Source: Caldilineaceae bacterium
Lineage (GTDB): Bacteria; Chloroflexota; Anaerolineae; Caldilineales; Caldilineaceae
NCBI GenBank assembly: GCA_019637645.1
Contig: JAHBVH010000104.1
Location: forward strand, 1 to 23,478
Length of the DNA: 23,478 nt
Direction: 5' to 3'
Shown one piece after another: positions 1 to 8,974 of this stretch (its first letter is position 1; the number at the start of each line of letters is the position of its first letter). A program made the translations under genes and the position numbers. The notes below the pieces were generated by a model, which saw only the letters and a program-made list of their open reading frames with translations, made no database searches and was not told the DNA's origin.

Positions 1-640
1 CGACGCCCTGGCCGATCTCGACCTTGCCGGTGAAGACTGTGATCGTTTCATCGACGTTGATCCGAATCCACGCGTCCAAGTCGGGGGTCTGTTGCAGCGC
101 GCCCGACAGATTGGTCTGTGGCACAGTGGTAGCAAGCGCGGGGGCCTCGATGATGGCATAGATGGGATCCCAATGGGGGCGGCCAATGCGTAACTTGATC
201 GCGCGGCGGACGCGGTCATAGACCCCACAGCGGCAGAGATTGCCCTCGAGCGCGGTGCGAATCTCTGCGTCGGACGGGTAGCGAGTGCGATTCAGCAACC
301 CTTGTGCCGCGATGATCATGCCCGCAACACAGTAGCCACACTGAATAGCTTGTTCGGCCATAAAGGCTTCTTGCAATGGATGGGGCGCGGCGGGGGTACC
401 CAACCCCTCAATCGTCGTAATTTGGGTACCGACTGCTTGTTTGACGGGCAGGTTGCACGAGGGCACATCGACACCGTCGATCAGCACCTTGCAGGCAGAA
501 CATTGTTCTAACCCACAGCCAAACTTGGGGCCGGTCAACCCCAGATCATTGCGCAAAGCATAAAGCAGTGGGGTCTCTGGATCAATGGAGAGCGTGTGGG
601 TCGTACCATTGACGGTCAAGGCGATCTGGTCAGCGATCAT
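1..640 (-). CDS. Fused [2Fe-2S]/molybdopterin-subunit oxidoreductase, xanthine/aldehyde dehydrogenase family (N-terminal part; rest lies off the window)
   Basis: The frame stays open from ATG 640-638 to the window edge (213 codons), with GGAGG 8 bases upstream of the start. Residues 1-80 are a plant-type [2Fe-2S] ferredoxin domain with Cys42, Cys47, Cys50 and Cys62. Residues 85-154 are the second [2Fe-2S] domain with CGYC (101-104) and CRC (136-138). This pair is the small subunit of molybdenum hydroxylases (CoxS/NdhS/IorA-like), normally about 150-160 residues. Here translation continues without a stop through a linker of about 25 residues into DAWIRIN and VFTGKVEIGQGV, which is how the molybdopterin-binding (IorB/CoxL-like) subunit begins. 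The gene therefore appears to be a natural fusion of electron-transfer and catalytic subunits. The substrate cannot be read from this part; nicotinate, isoquinoline or aldehydes are typical of the family. No FAD subunit is visible. A weak extended -10 (TGC-TACGAT) lies at about 702-694 on the minus strand. Confidence 0.9.
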   Translation of the reverse strand, partial: MIADQIALTVNGTTHTLSIDPETPLLYALRNDLGLTGPKFGCGLEQCSACKVLIDGVDVPSCNLPVKQAVGTQITTIEGLGTPAAPHPLQEAFMAEQAIQCGYCVAGMIIAAQGLLNRTRYPSDAEIRTALEGNLCRCGVYDRVRRAIKLRIGRPHWDPIYAIIEAPALATTVPQTNLSGALQQTPDLDAWIRINVDETITVFTGKVEIGQGV

Positions 641-860
641 CGTTATCCTCCCTGGGCTTGATGGGGACGCGAGCCAACGTGACATACCGTCCAATCGTAG
701 CAGGATAGATGCGATCTGCCTAATCGGCTTTTGCTAGAGACCCGTGTCGCTATCGAGTACAAGGCGCAAGTTGAGGGGCGCAATTGGGCGATAGGCGTTG
801 TAAGTTTAGTTCCGTCAGCGGGTTCGCTGCTTCTTGAAGCGAGCCGACGTGTGGGAACCG

Positions 861-944
861 ACGTGCCGGGGACGGGCCAGTTGTAGAAGCGAGCCGGAAG
901 CGAAGTTCTGGCCCGTCCCCGGCACGTCTTTTCGGACGGGCCAG
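861..944. repeat. Perfect 20-bp inverted repeat with a third partial copy
   Basis: The arms 861-880 and 908-927 are exact reverse complements and flank a 27-base loop. The core GGACGGGCCAG occurs a third time at 934-944, directly against the stop codon of the carbonic anhydrase gene. Outside the arms, GAAGCGAGCCG is also repeated (836-846 and 886-896). The stem is GC-rich with no T tract, so it is not a textbook Rho-independent terminator, although it could stabilise the 3' end of the smc-to-carbonic-anhydrase transcript. The rest of the 307-bp gap (641-947) holds only the leader of the oxidoreductase gene; no gene was seen in it. Confidence 0.85.
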
Positions 945-947
945 GAT

Positions 948-1577
948 TTAGCTTCCTCTGGGGAGGCCATCGAAGAAATGGATCTCCCCGGTTTCCAGCG
1001 AATATTCGGCCCCAACCACCCACAGTCCTTCGCGCTCGATCAGTTCCTCTAGGATCTGAGAACCAAAGCGTAGATGGCTGACCGATGCTCGGATGTTAGC
1101 GCGCACGGCATGGCGGATCAATATTTCTGGTGTGTGACGGAGATCGGTCTCTATCAGGGTTTCGACGGCGGGCCGGATGCGATCGACAATCGAGCGGAGG
1201 TTCGGCGAGCGACTTTCGGTGGGCCGTTCGAGCTCTTGCAACGTTGTGAGCACCGCGCCACATTGGGAATGCCCCAAGACAACGACGAGGCGGGTGCCAA
1301 AGCGCTCTGCGGCAAACTCAATGCTGCCGATTTGGGAGGGCGCGACGATGTTGCCAGCCACACGGATCACAAAGAGATCGCCCAGCCCTTGGTCAAAGAT
1401 AATTTCGGCGGGTACGCGCGAATCGGAACAGCCCAAAATAATGGCAAATGGTTCTTGGCCAGTTACTAGTTGACCACGGCGGGTCTGGTTGTTGAGGATG
1501 CTTGAATCATGCAGACCCGCGACAAACCGACGGTTCCCCTCTTGGAGACGTACAAGCGCTTCTTGTGCTGAGATCAT
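948..1577 (-). CDS. Beta-class carbonic anhydrase
   Basis: This gene encodes a cytoplasmic zinc enzyme that interconverts CO2 and bicarbonate. From ATG 1577 the protein has 209 residues, normal for bacterial beta-carbonic anhydrases. It carries the zinc and catalytic motif CSDSR (Cys50, Asp52, Arg54) and the second zinc motif HSQCG (His103, Cys106), with the family context IRVAGNIV between them. An upstream in-frame ATG at 1634 would add 19 lysine-rich residues and overlap the Nudix gene by 26 bp. The start at 1577 is preferred because it begins at the conserved alpha-helical N-terminus, and it leaves a 31-bp gap. It is the last gene of the smc-led minus-strand cluster. Bicarbonate is also the precursor of the carbamoyl phosphate used by PyrB elsewhere in the window, but no functional link is shown. 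Confidence 0.95.
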   Translation of the reverse strand: MISAQEALVRLQEGNRRFVAGLHDSSILNNQTRRGQLVTGQEPFAIILGCSDSRVPAEIIFDQGLGDLFVIRVAGNIVAPSQIGSIEFAAERFGTRLVVVLGHSQCGAVLTTLQELERPTESRSPNLRSIVDRIRPAVETLIETDLRHTPEILIRHAVRANIRASVSHLRFGSQILEELIEREGLWVVGAEYSLETGEIHFFDGLPRGS

Positions 1578-1608
1578 GGCAACTGCTTTCTCTTTCTTTT
1601 CCTGTCCT

Positions 1609-2040
1609 TTACTGGTGAGCCGCGCTATGCGCATCCTGTAACTGTTCCCAGATTAGGGCAACTTCGGGGTGAGTGCGCATGGTTGTGAGCGGCTGCCAGC
1701 GGACTTCCAGTAATTCCTGTGTACATTCTCCCAGTTCTGGGTCACTACCGAGTTGCACTTCGCCTTGGCTAATTGTGCCACGATAGCAGTAGTAGGTTCC
1801 CTGACCATTGGTGCGGGGGCATTGTGCAAGGAGTTCGTGTAGTATAACGACCAAGCCGGTTTCTTCGGCAACTTCCCGGATGGCCGCGTCCCTGGGTGTT
1901 TCGCCAGGCTCAATACCACCGCCGGGAAAGGTCCAGTGGATGGTCCCACGATAGCGCTGCCGTACCATGAGGATCCGCCCTTCATCATATAAAGCGATAC
2001 AAGCTCGATCTGCCATCCGTCTAGCTGCCTTGTTCTCCAT
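1609..2040 (-). CDS. Nudix hydrolase
   Basis: This is a 143-residue single-domain Nudix protein, which hydrolyses nucleoside diphosphates linked to another moiety. The Nudix box GX5EX7REUXEEXGU is complete at residues 41-63: Gly41, Glu47, Arg55-Glu56, Glu59-Glu60 and Gly62. The motif WTFPGGGIEPGET is typical of MutT-like and ADP-ribose-type enzymes, but the substrate cannot be assigned. The start is ambiguous: ATG 2040 lies 8 bp after the epimerase stop, and ATG 2016 (Met9) has AAGG about 11 bases upstream. Tight spacing on both sides indicates cotranscription with the epimerase and the carbonic anhydrase. Confidence 0.9.
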   Translation of the reverse strand: MENKAARRMADRACIALYDEGRILMVRQRYRGTIHWTFPGGGIEPGETPRDAAIREVAEETGLVVILHELLAQCPRTNGQGTYYCYRGTISQGEVQLGSDPELGECTQELLEVRWQPLTTMRTHPEVALIWEQLQDAHSAAHQ

Positions 2041-2048
2041 TCCGTGTG

Positions 2049-3035
2049 CTATTCGCCTAGGGGATAGGGGCTCTCGGCAAAGGTGGTTGCATGATAGCCT
2101 TTGGTCCCAATTGTACAGGCTAAGGAACTGCGGAAATCTTCCCCGCCGCGTAACCGTTCGACGACATAGGCAAAGTCATAGCGCGGCTGCCAGCCTAGTT
2201 CTTGGCGCGCACGTGTATTGACATATACCCGATCAATGCTCGGGAACATCCGCCAGCCCCGTTGGGTATAGACATCCGTATAGCCCGGTACGCGCTGGCT
2301 GACGACGGTCGGTGCATGCGTGCGCAACGCAGCTAAATCAGTTTGCGTAAAGGGGGTGGTTGCACTGAGAATATAGCGCCGAAAGCCGAGGCGCGGGGCT
2401 TTTTCCAACGCCAATAGATGCGCATTGACGACATCTTCCAGATCGATGCGGCGGTGGAGAAATTCGTTGACCTTGGCATTGCTGTTGACATAGCGCTGGC
2501 GCATGATCGGATCATCATCGGCTTCGGCAAAAAAACGGGCCGTGCGCAAGATCAGGCAAGGTAGCTGTTGGTTGCGGTAAAAAAGGGCACAGAGATCTTC
2601 CGCAGCGGTTTTGGTCACGCCATAAATATTCTTCGGTACAGCCGCAACCTCTTCTGTGATCCAAGCCGCTGGGGAACCGGCTGGCGGCACGAGGGCATCG
2701 CCAAAGGCGCTGGTGGTGCTCGTAAAGATAAACGCACCGACCCCGTTGGCGACGGCTTCTTCCAACAGGTTAAGGGTGCCGGTGATATTGGTGTCGACAA
2801 ATTGCTGGCGACTGTGGGTGCCCACATGGGGTTTATGGAGCGTGGCTGTATGCAAAACTGCGTCCGCACCAGCCAGACATCGTTTCACATAGGCGCGGTC
2901 GATAATCGAACCAACCTGCGTGGTAAAAGCGGAGGGGAGCATGTCCATTGCAATGACCGTATGATTCGTCGTCTGAAGCGTTCGCACCAACGCTTCCCCT
3001 AAATGGCCGGCGCTGCCGGTAACTACGATTTTCAT
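2049..3035 (-). CDS. NAD(P)-dependent epimerase/dehydratase, extended SDR
   Basis: The 328-residue protein is an extended short-chain dehydrogenase/reductase. The Rossmann nucleotide motif TGSAGHLG spans residues 6-13. VLHTATLHKPHVG follows at 60-72, a Ser/Thr-rich catalytic strand (FTSTTSAFG) lies near 104-112, and the catalytic YGVTK has Tyr138 and Lys142. MKIVVTGSAGHLG points to NAD(P)-linked nucleotide-sugar chemistry, but the sugar cannot be assigned. AAGGAAG lies about 11 bases before ATG 3035. The gene starts 24 bp after the smc stop and ends 8 bp before the Nudix start, so it sits inside an operon. Residues beyond about 250 are C-terminal substrate-domain sequence with no recognisable motif. 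Confidence 0.9.
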   Translation of the reverse strand: MKIVVTGSAGHLGEALVRTLQTTNHTVIAMDMLPSAFTTQVGSIIDRAYVKRCLAGADAVLHTATLHKPHVGTHSRQQFVDTNITGTLNLLEEAVANGVGAFIFTSTTSAFGDALVPPAGSPAAWITEEVAAVPKNIYGVTKTAAEDLCALFYRNQQLPCLILRTARFFAEADDDPIMRQRYVNSNAKVNEFLHRRIDLEDVVNAHLLALEKAPRLGFRRYILSATTPFTQTDLAALRTHAPTVVSQRVPGYTDVYTQRGWRMFPSIDRVYVNTRARQELGWQPRYDFAYVVERLRGGEDFRSSLACTIGTKGYHATTFAESPYPLGE

Positions 3036-3059
3036 GGTTGATTGTACTTCCTTATGCCG

Positions 3060-6000
3060 TTACAGTTTGACCAACTCTTCAATCGCTTGCAGATCGGCGA
3101 GGTCATCCCGTTGCTCTCCGGCTTCCTGTTGCACCATGTGATCGCCGTCCAAGCGGAGACTAATGACGCGGCTAATCCCATCATTGCCCATGGTGACCCC
3201 GTAGATTGCATTGGCCCCTTCCAGCGTACGTCGATTGTGGGTGACAATAATAAACTGGGTTTGGTCACTCAATGACTCGACCGTCAGCCGGAAGCGATCG
3301 ACATTGGCCTCGTCCAGCGCAGCATCTACTTCATCGAGGACACAAAAGGGCGTTGGGCTCACCCGGAGAATGCCAAAAATGAGTGCACAAGCCGCTAATG
3401 TTCGTTCACCACCGGAAAGGAGGGCGAGACTTTGTGGGCGTTTGCCGGGGGGGCGGGCAATGATCTCAATGCCGGTGTTGGTGATATCATCGGGGGTTGT
3501 TAGGATCAACTGCGCTGTACCCCCATTAAACAGCAATTGGAAGAAATGAACAAATTGCTCAGCTACCTTGCGAAACGTTTCTTGGAGCGCGGCCTCCATC
3601 AGCAGATCAAGCTCTTTAATTACTTTACGCATGTCGGTGATCGCGCTTGCTAGTTCGGTGGCCTCTTTGCTCAAGAACGCGTGCCGATGGGCGGCTTCTT
3701 CGTATTCGCGCAGGGCTTCGGGGTTGACATTGGCAATGCGATTGAGGCGTGCCCGTGTCTCACGCACTTCTTCGCCAAAGCCTTCAGGGAGCGTTTCGAG
3801 GACACTGAGCTGCTCGACTAGGGTGGAACCACCTGCTTGGGAAGTTGTCATGATCGTATCCCAGGGCAGCGGTGGTTGCGTCGCGAGTGACTCGCTCTCT
3901 TCAAAAGCGACGAGCCCCAGATCCTGCTCGATCTCATTTTGTAAATTGTGGAGGGCATCTTCACTGCGCTGTAGCTGGAGCCGAGCGTGATTCCATTCAC
4001 TTTCATCTTTACGGAGGGCATCCTGCATGGCGCGCTCGCTACTTTCTAGGTTGGTGCGTTCTTCTTCCAGGGTGGTCACAGCTCCGGCCAAGGGGTCTAT
4101 CTGGCGTTGTAGGGCCTCAATAGCCGCCTGTAGGCTTGTTTCTTGGCTGGTGAGGCTGCGCAGGCGCTCGCCAAGTTCCTGCGCCTCTTGGGCAAGCTTG
4201 TGGCTGTTTTCCTGGCGGCTTTGTTGCTGGCGGGCCAATCGTTGCAACGTATGCTCTTGACTTTCCAGGAGTTGACGCTGATTGTGCAATTGGGTTTGGG
4301 CTTCGGCGGCAGCGGCGCGTAGATCGGCTAGCTGTTGCAAAAATTCATTGACGCCAGCCTGCTCTAGCACGGCTTCGGCAGCCGCCAGGGTGGTGGCGGC
4401 TTGGCCTTCGGCAGTTGCCACCTGGAGCGCTTCGGCGCGCAAACTACTGCTCTGGCTGGTCACTTCTTGCACTTCCGCATCGGTTTGTGAACCCTGCTCG
4501 GTGTGCCAACGTACTGTCTGCACGGCGCGATCCAACTGGCGTTGGCATTCTTCACGTGCTTGGCGCTGTTGCCGTTCTTGGCGGGCCAATTCGGCTAGCT
4601 GTTGTTGACTGGCGGCAATGGTGGCTTGCGTTGTAGCCAGTTCCGCTTGGCGCGTGGTGACTTGGCTCTGCTGCGTTTGTAGCTGCTTTTCAGCCCACTG
4701 AATGTTGTGTGGCAATTCACGCAATTCACGCTCGCGCGCCAGAATGGATTCGTCGCGCCGATTGTTATCATGACCACCAGTGACCGCACCACCTGGGCGA
4801 ATAATCTCGCCATCGAGGGTTACCACCGTCGGGCGGGCTCCTTGCGCGCCGGGTTGCCGGTAGTTATCCAACGCACGGCGCGCCGCCGGTAGATCGGCGG
4901 CGACCCAAACTCGATTTAAGAGTTGAAGAACGGCATCTTCCACCTGGGCATCATATTCCACCAACGCCGCCGCATTGCCCAGAATGCCGAGCGCGTTGGG
5001 CGCGGGGATGGTTGGCAAGACACTGAGGCGATCCAAGGGCAAAAAGGTCGCTCGACCACGGCCACTTTGTTTTAAGAATTCGATAGCCTGCTGGGTTGCT
5101 TGCCAGGTTGTTGTAATCACATTTTGGAGGGCCCCGCCCAAGGCTGTCTCGATGGCCTTATCTAGCTCTGGGGGCACCCGCACTAATGAGCCGACGACGC
5201 CTAAAACGCCGGTGAGCGGGGCGTTGGCGCTGCTCTGTTCACGGCTGGCTTGGAGGACAGCACGCACGCCACTTGCATAGCCAGCCCCTTCCTCATGCAG
5301 CCGCCTGAGCAGATCATAGCGCGTCTGCAAGCGATCCAATGTGCGGGACGTGGCTTGGCGCTCCTGTTCGGCGGTGGCGAGTGCTGCCTGGGCTTGTGCG
5401 AGTGCGGCTTGGGTTTCGCTGAGCTGCTGCTGTGTTTGCTGGGCTAACTCTTCCGTCTGCAGCAACGTTTGTTGGGCCGTCGTCAGTGCCTCGCGCTGCT
5501 TTTCGGCCTCATGGGTCGCGGCTTGTTGGCTTGCCTGTTGTTCGGCCAGGCTCTTTTGCAGCCCCTGTTGGCGTTCGGCTAGCTGTTGCAGGCGGCTTTC
5601 GGTCGTAACACGCTGGCGTTGGGCCTGTTGGAGTGCCTGGCGGGCGGTCGTGACCGCTGCCTGTAAACCGGCCCGCTCTTGCTGGCGTTGATCGACCGCG
5701 CTTTGGATCGTCGCGACCGCGCTTTGGCGTTCCTGTACGGTTGTCGCTGCCACGGCTAGCTGCTGCTGCAACTCCCCATGGCGTTGGGTTTGGCTCTGCT
5801 GCTCGTTTTGGAGCGCGCTCAACTCTTGGCTAGCTTCGGCTAGCCGTGTCTCTAATTGATGGAGCCGTTCACGACCAACCGCCACCGCGCGTCCACTCTG
5901 CTCGGCTGTTTGCCGTCGCTGATAATGCTCTTGCTGCAACTCAGCCAGTTTGGCACGGAGCGTTGCGTGTTGGTTGCGAACGGTTTCTAGCTGCTGGGCC

Positions 6001-6794
6001 AAGCTTCTCAGGGCCTGGTGGCGTTGCGCCACGATGGCCTGGAGCTCGGCTTCGCGACGGCGGTTTTGGTCGAGTTGTTTGATCGTGGTATGCCACCGGT
6101 AGCCATACCAATCGCGCAACATCATCCGTAGATCGTTGGCGAGGGCGACATATTCCTGTGCGCGTTCGGCTTGGCGTTTGAGATATTTTAGCCGTGGCGT
6201 CAACTCGGCCAAGATATCATTGGCGCGGGTGAGATTTTGTTGCGTGGCCTCGAGCCGGTTGAGCGTCGTTGTGCGTTTGAACTGATAGCCAGTAATCCCG
6301 GCGGCTTCTTCAAAGAGACTGCGTCGTTCTTCGGGCGAGAGATTGAGGACACGGTCAATGAGCCCTTGGCCGATGACGGCATAGGTGCGCCGACTAAGCC
6401 CCGTTTGGGCCAAGAGGTCTGTGACATCTTGGAGCCGTACGCGTTTGCCATTGAGGAGATATTCATTGTCGCCGTCCCGATATGCGCGGCGGGTGATCTC
6501 GATTTCGGCAAAATCGAGCGGCAAGTCACCGGCACTATTATCGAGTGTGAGGATCACTTCGGCCATGCCTAGGCGCGCTTTTTTGTCGCTGCCGGAAAAG
6601 ATAACATCGCTCGTTTTTTTCGAGCGGAGCATGCTGTAGCTCTGCTCGCCAAGACACCAACGAATAGAATCGACAATGTTGCTCTTGCCACTGCCATTCG
6701 GACCAACAACGGCGGTGATACCGGGGTCAAAAAGGAATTCTGTTCGTTTGGCAAAAGTCTTAAAGCCTTGAATGACGACGCGTTTAATAAACAT
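3060..6794 (-). CDS. smc: Chromosome segregation protein SMC
   Basis: This gene encodes an ATP-driven DNA-organising protein that acts as a dimer with ScpA and ScpB to condense and segregate the chromosome. The protein has 1244 residues, slightly longer than the usual 1170-1200. The N-terminal head carries Walker A GPNGSGKS at 31-38. Two long Gln/Ala/Glu-rich coiled-coil arms flank a hinge near residues 510-640 ([23 protein letters not shown]). The C-terminal head has the ABC signature LSGGER at about 1126-1131, Walker [15 protein letters not shown] at about 1152-1165, and the H-loop His at about 1186. All key ATPase residues are present. Initiation is at ATG 6794; no clear Shine-Dalgarno is seen. 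It heads the cluster smc, epimerase, Nudix, carbonic anhydrase. scpA and scpB are not in the window. Confidence 0.98.
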   Translation of the reverse strand: MFIKRVVIQGFKTFAKRTEFLFDPGITAVVGPNGSGKSNIVDSIRWCLGEQSYSMLRSKKTSDVIFSGSDKKARLGMAEVILTLDNSAGDLPLDFAEIEITRRAYRDGDNEYLLNGKRVRLQDVTDLLAQTGLSRRTYAVIGQGLIDRVLNLSPEERRSLFEEAAGITGYQFKRTTTLNRLEATQQNLTRANDILAELTPRLKYLKRQAERAQEYVALANDLRMMLRDWYGYRWHTTIKQLDQNRRREAELQAIVAQRHQALRSLAQQLETVRNQHATLRAKLAELQQEHYQRRQTAEQSGRAVAVGRERLHQLETRLAEASQELSALQNEQQSQTQRHGELQQQLAVAATTVQERQSAVATIQSAVDQRQQERAGLQAAVTTARQALQQAQRQRVTTESRLQQLAERQQGLQKSLAEQQASQQAATHEAEKQREALTTAQQTLLQTEELAQQTQQQLSETQAALAQAQAALATAEQERQATSRTLDRLQTRYDLLRRLHEEGAGYASGVRAVLQASREQSSANAPLTGVLGVVGSLVRVPPELDKAIETALGGALQNVITTTWQATQQAIEFLKQSGRGRATFLPLDRLSVLPTIPAPNALGILGNAAALVEYDAQVEDAVLQLLNRVWVAADLPAARRALDNYRQPGAQGARPTVVTLDGEIIRPGGAVTGGHDNNRRDESILARERELRELPHNIQWAEKQLQTQQSQVTTRQAELATTQATIAASQQQLAELARQERQQRQAREECQRQLDRAVQTVRWHTEQGSQTDAEVQEVTSQSSSLRAEALQVATAEGQAATTLAAAEAVLEQAGVNEFLQQLADLRAAAAEAQTQLHNQRQLLESQEHTLQRLARQQQSRQENSHKLAQEAQELGERLRSLTSQETSLQAAIEALQRQIDPLAGAVTTLEEERTNLESSERAMQDALRKDESEWNHARLQLQRSEDALHNLQNEIEQDLGLVAFEESESLATQPPLPWDTIMTTSQAGGSTLVEQLSVLETLPEGFGEEVRETRARLNRIANVNPEALREYEEAAHRHAFLSKEATELASAITDMRKVIKELDLLMEAALQETFRKVAEQFVHFFQLLFNGGTAQLILTTPDDITNTGIEIIARPPGKRPQSLALLSGGERTLAACALIFGILRVSPTPFCVLDEVDAALDEANVDRFRLTVESLSDQTQFIIVTHNRRTLEGANAIYGVTMGNDGISRVISLRLDGDHMVQQEAGEQRDDLADLQAIEELVKL

Positions 6795-6817
6795 AAGCGA
6801 TGAATACTTTACGAAAA

Positions 6818-6902
6818 TAGGACTTATGCAAAGCTAGAGCCGACAGATTGTCAAGATCTGCCAGATCTTGGGTGACAGACTCCCTTTGTTGCATAGGTCC
6901 TA
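6818..6902. repeat. Composite palindromic element with terminal inverted repeats, upstream of smc
   Basis: The 13-base ends TAGGACTTATGCA (6818-6830) and TGCATAGGTCCTA (6890-6902) are inverted repeats with one mismatch. The interior holds a second perfect dyad, CAAGATCTG / CAGATCTTG (6852-6860 and 6862-6870), separated by one base. The 85-bp layout is that of a small non-coding MITE-like or REP-like element. GAAAA occurs near both ends (6813-6817 and 6903-6907 region) but is not a clean target duplication. No transposase is nearby. It lies 24 bp from the smc start. The remaining 124 bp to the next gene (6903-7026) shows nothing recognisable. Confidence 0.7.
6826..6854 (-). promoter_or_regulatory. 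Possible smc promoter inside the palindromic element
   Basis: On the minus strand a perfect -35 TTGACA (6854-6849) is followed by a 17-base spacer and TTGCAT (6831-6826), a poor -10 (3 of 6 matches). Transcription would start near 6819, giving a leader of about 25 bases before the smc ATG at 6794. The spacing and the -35 are good but the -10 is weak, so this is a tentative call. Confidence 0.3.
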
Positions 6903-7026
6903 GGGAAAATGAGATGGGTCATGATGAAATTGACTGGCGCGTACCCCTAGAGCAGGCTGACCAACGGGGTCCTATCTACCAAACGCGTCGCGCACGGACC
7001 ATGTTCCGCACAGGAGGTGGTGCTGC

Positions 7027-7767
7027 TCAGCCAATAAACATTCCTGCCATGAGGCGCCATAGATCGGGCAGGAAAAGTTCCAGGAGCAAGCCAATCAGGA
7101 GCAAAGCGAACGTTGGGGTGATGAGCCAACGTTGCGTGCGCCAGTAGGCCGCTAGCTGCCAATTCCCGTTGAGCGCGGGCTGGCTAAGCAGGAGCACCAA
7201 GCCAGCATAACCCGCAATGCGACAAAGCGTCCAAAGGGGTAGTGCTAGGATGATACCGGGGAGGTTGTTGAAAGCAACGAGCAGCGTCCCCATGCTGTAG
7301 CCGGCCAAGTTGACACTTTTGACGAGAAACCAAACCCCAATGAGGCCACCGCTGACCAAGCTGCCCAGGATCACGCCCAGTAATTCGAGCATGCGGGCTA
7401 GTGGCTGGGCCATCAAGCTATCGGGACGCAACACACTTGCCGCGCCAAAGAACCAAGCGGTATATGCCATGCGATACTGAAATCCACCATGAATGGCGCG
7501 TTCGACATTACTTTCCAGCAGCCAAGTGAGGGTGCCCATCAGGGTAAATTGAATACCTAGCCACAGTACTACCACCAGGAGGGCTTGGCGGAGCATGCCT
7601 TGACGCAGTGGAATGAGCAGGAAGATAAAGAGCGCTAGCGTCTGTACGATCGGTAAGAAATTGGGTTGTCCAAGGACCGCTGGCAGACTCGTGGTTAAAA
7701 GGGCAAAGAAACCGACGGTTCCATAGTAAATGGGGTCATTGACAATCGAATAAGGACGTTCGACCAT
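7027..7767 (-). CDS. Unrecognised multi-pass membrane protein
   Basis: The function is not recognised. From ATG 7767 the protein has 246 residues and is very hydrophobic. About six membrane segments can be seen, near residues 16-36, 42-58, 62-85, 130-155, 168-200 and 220-245, separated by short polar loops that include NVERAIHGGFQYRM and RPDSLMAQPLARMLE. No catalytic motif, signal peptide or metal-binding cluster is evident. An upstream ATG at 7800 would add 11 residues (MRQQARRTYSF). The start at 7767 is preferred because AAGGAC lies about 12 bases upstream and the protein then begins MVERPYSIV. The gene has its own promoter at 7901-7930 and is separated from the upstream cytochrome operon by a terminator. 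Its 3' end lies next to the palindromic region upstream of smc. Confidence 0.8.
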   Translation of the reverse strand: MVERPYSIVNDPIYYGTVGFFALLTTSLPAVLGQPNFLPIVQTLALFIFLLIPLRQGMLRQALLVVVLWLGIQFTLMGTLTWLLESNVERAIHGGFQYRMAYTAWFFGAASVLRPDSLMAQPLARMLELLGVILGSLVSGGLIGVWFLVKSVNLAGYSMGTLLVAFNNLPGIILALPLWTLCRIAGYAGLVLLLSQPALNGNWQLAAYWRTQRWLITPTFALLLIGLLLELFLPDLWRLMAGMFIG

Positions 7768-7900
7768 GAATGAGTATGTCCTTCTGGCCTGCTGCCGCAA
7801 CTATGGACCTACGCTCTGTTTTTGAAGGTTTGCGGGGCACGACCCAAGTGCATCACCAGGGCTTACAGCGCGTAAGTCAACCGGATTGTAAAACCTTGCG

Positions 7901-7930
7901 ATTATATCATTCTAGCTGGGCAATAGACAA
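7901..7930 (-). promoter_or_regulatory. Extended -10 promoter for the membrane-protein gene
   Basis: The minus strand shows TTGTCT (7930-7925), an 18-base spacer and a perfect TATAAT (7906-7901), preceded by TG one base earlier (TGA-TATAAT), an extended -10. Initiation near 7895 would give a leader of about 128 bases before ATG 7767. The -35 overlaps the T tract of the adjacent terminator. Confidence 0.6.
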
Positions 7931-7962
7931 AAAGAAGCGCTCATACAATCATGAGCGCTTCT
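7929..7962 (-). terminator. Rho-independent terminator of the Rieske/cytochrome b/c operon
   Basis: A perfect 12-bp stem (7951-7962 with 7933-7944) closes a 6-base loop, and on the minus strand it runs straight into TTTTT (7933-7929). It lies about 50 bp after the stop codon of the cytochrome c gene, the last gene of that operon. Confidence 0.85.
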
Positions 7963-8010
7963 AATGATCAGGTGATTCGCTGGCGGGCCAGGAGCCTAGC
8001 GGGTGCTAAC

Positions 8011-8967
8011 TCAGCGCTGGCGGTTGGGGTCAAGCAACCAGCTTACCAAGCTATTCAGCTCTTCTTCGGACATCTGCTCGCCAAAAGTTTGGGGCATAAT
8101 CCCGGCGATATACCCTTCGTTCACATATTCATTGGGGTTGACAATGCTATTGTGAACATAGGTTGTTGCGTCCTCACCCGGAACGCGCTCCCCAGCTGTC
8201 TCGGGCAGATTACCAAAATTGGGGCCAGGTTGTCCCAGGCTGTTGGCGGCTTGGGGCAGATCAAGATTATGACAACCACCGCAGCCGAGTGTCGCAAAGA
8301 GCACTTGCGGTTCACGGGGGCCAGCCGTTTCGGCCGGGGCGGCTGGCGTCGGCACGGGGTCCCCAGGCAATACCGCGATCCCATCGGCAGTACAGCTCTT
8401 GATGTTCAGTGCTTCCGGTGATTTGTCCCCTTCTTGGGCTTTGGTGGGCACCTCCCGGAAACATTGGAACGGATCCTCCGCGGCCGTTTGGGCCAACGAA
8501 TCCTTTTCCCAGTTCATGACAAAGTTCACAAGATGCCCTACTTGATCATCCCGGAGGGGGCCACCATAGTGGCTACTCCAGGTCGGCATCATCTGTGCCC
8601 ATTGAGTGTTTGCCTTGCTCGGGCGGCCCGCTGCAATGGTCAATTCCACATAGTCAGTGAGTGAACCTGCCCAACCAACATCAACAATGCGCTGGGTAAA
8701 GAAATACTTGCTGTGCAGCGCAGGGGCAACATTCGGCAACCCTTTGCCGTCCCCGCCATGACAATTGGCGCAGTTGTTATAAAAGAGTTCGGCTCCTTTT
8801 TCGACGCTGCGGCCATTCCAGTTACCCTCTTGGGCTGCCATTCGGGGCTCTTCGATGCTAAATTGGAAGAGGAGCAGGGCTACAGCGATCAAGGCCGCAA
8901 TGGCACCGATAATAATCTTGGCCAGCGGCGACCGAATATAGAGAATGTGATACCAAGGTTTACGCAT
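8011..8967 (-). CDS. Membrane-anchored diheme cytochrome c of the quinol oxidoreductase operon
   Basis: This is the likely electron acceptor subunit of the adjacent Rieske/cytochrome b complex. From ATG 8967 it has 318 residues. One N-terminal membrane segment (about 15-37) is an uncleaved anchor that places the rest outside the membrane. Two class I cytochrome c domains follow. CANCH at 66-70 has a possible Met axial ligand in QMMPTW (126-127). CGGCH at 229-233 has Met291 in GIMPQTFG. A Pro/Ala-rich linker (about 200-218) separates them. Two extra cysteines (Cys170, Cys192) lie between the domains. A longer frame from 9087 overlaps the cytochrome b gene by 113 bp and is not preferred. ATG 8967 sits 7 bp after the cytochrome b stop with AGGGA just ahead. 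Confidence 0.93.
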   Translation of the reverse strand: MRKPWYHILYIRSPLAKIIIGAIAALIAVALLLFQFSIEEPRMAAQEGNWNGRSVEKGAELFYNNCANCHGGDGKGLPNVAPALHSKYFFTQRIVDVGWAGSLTDYVELTIAAGRPSKANTQWAQMMPTWSSHYGGPLRDDQVGHLVNFVMNWEKDSLAQTAAEDPFQCFREVPTKAQEGDKSPEALNIKSCTADGIAVLPGDPVPTPAAPAETAGPREPQVLFATLGCGGCHNLDLPQAANSLGQPGPNFGNLPETAGERVPGEDATTYVHNSIVNPNEYVNEGYIAGIMPQTFGEQMSEEELNSLVSWLLDPNRQR

Positions 8968-8974
8968 GGGTCCC

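Noticed and set aside
3211..6639. Several long plus-strand frames opposite smc, rich in Ser, Arg, Cys and Trp
   Set aside because: They are antisense shadows of the Gln/Ala-rich coiled coil; none has a ribosome site or protein-like composition.
6848..7147. A 99-codon plus-strand frame between smc and the membrane-protein gene
   Set aside because: It begins inside the palindromic element, overlaps the end of the membrane-protein gene on the other strand, has an Arg/Ser-rich composition without any motif and has no ribosome site.
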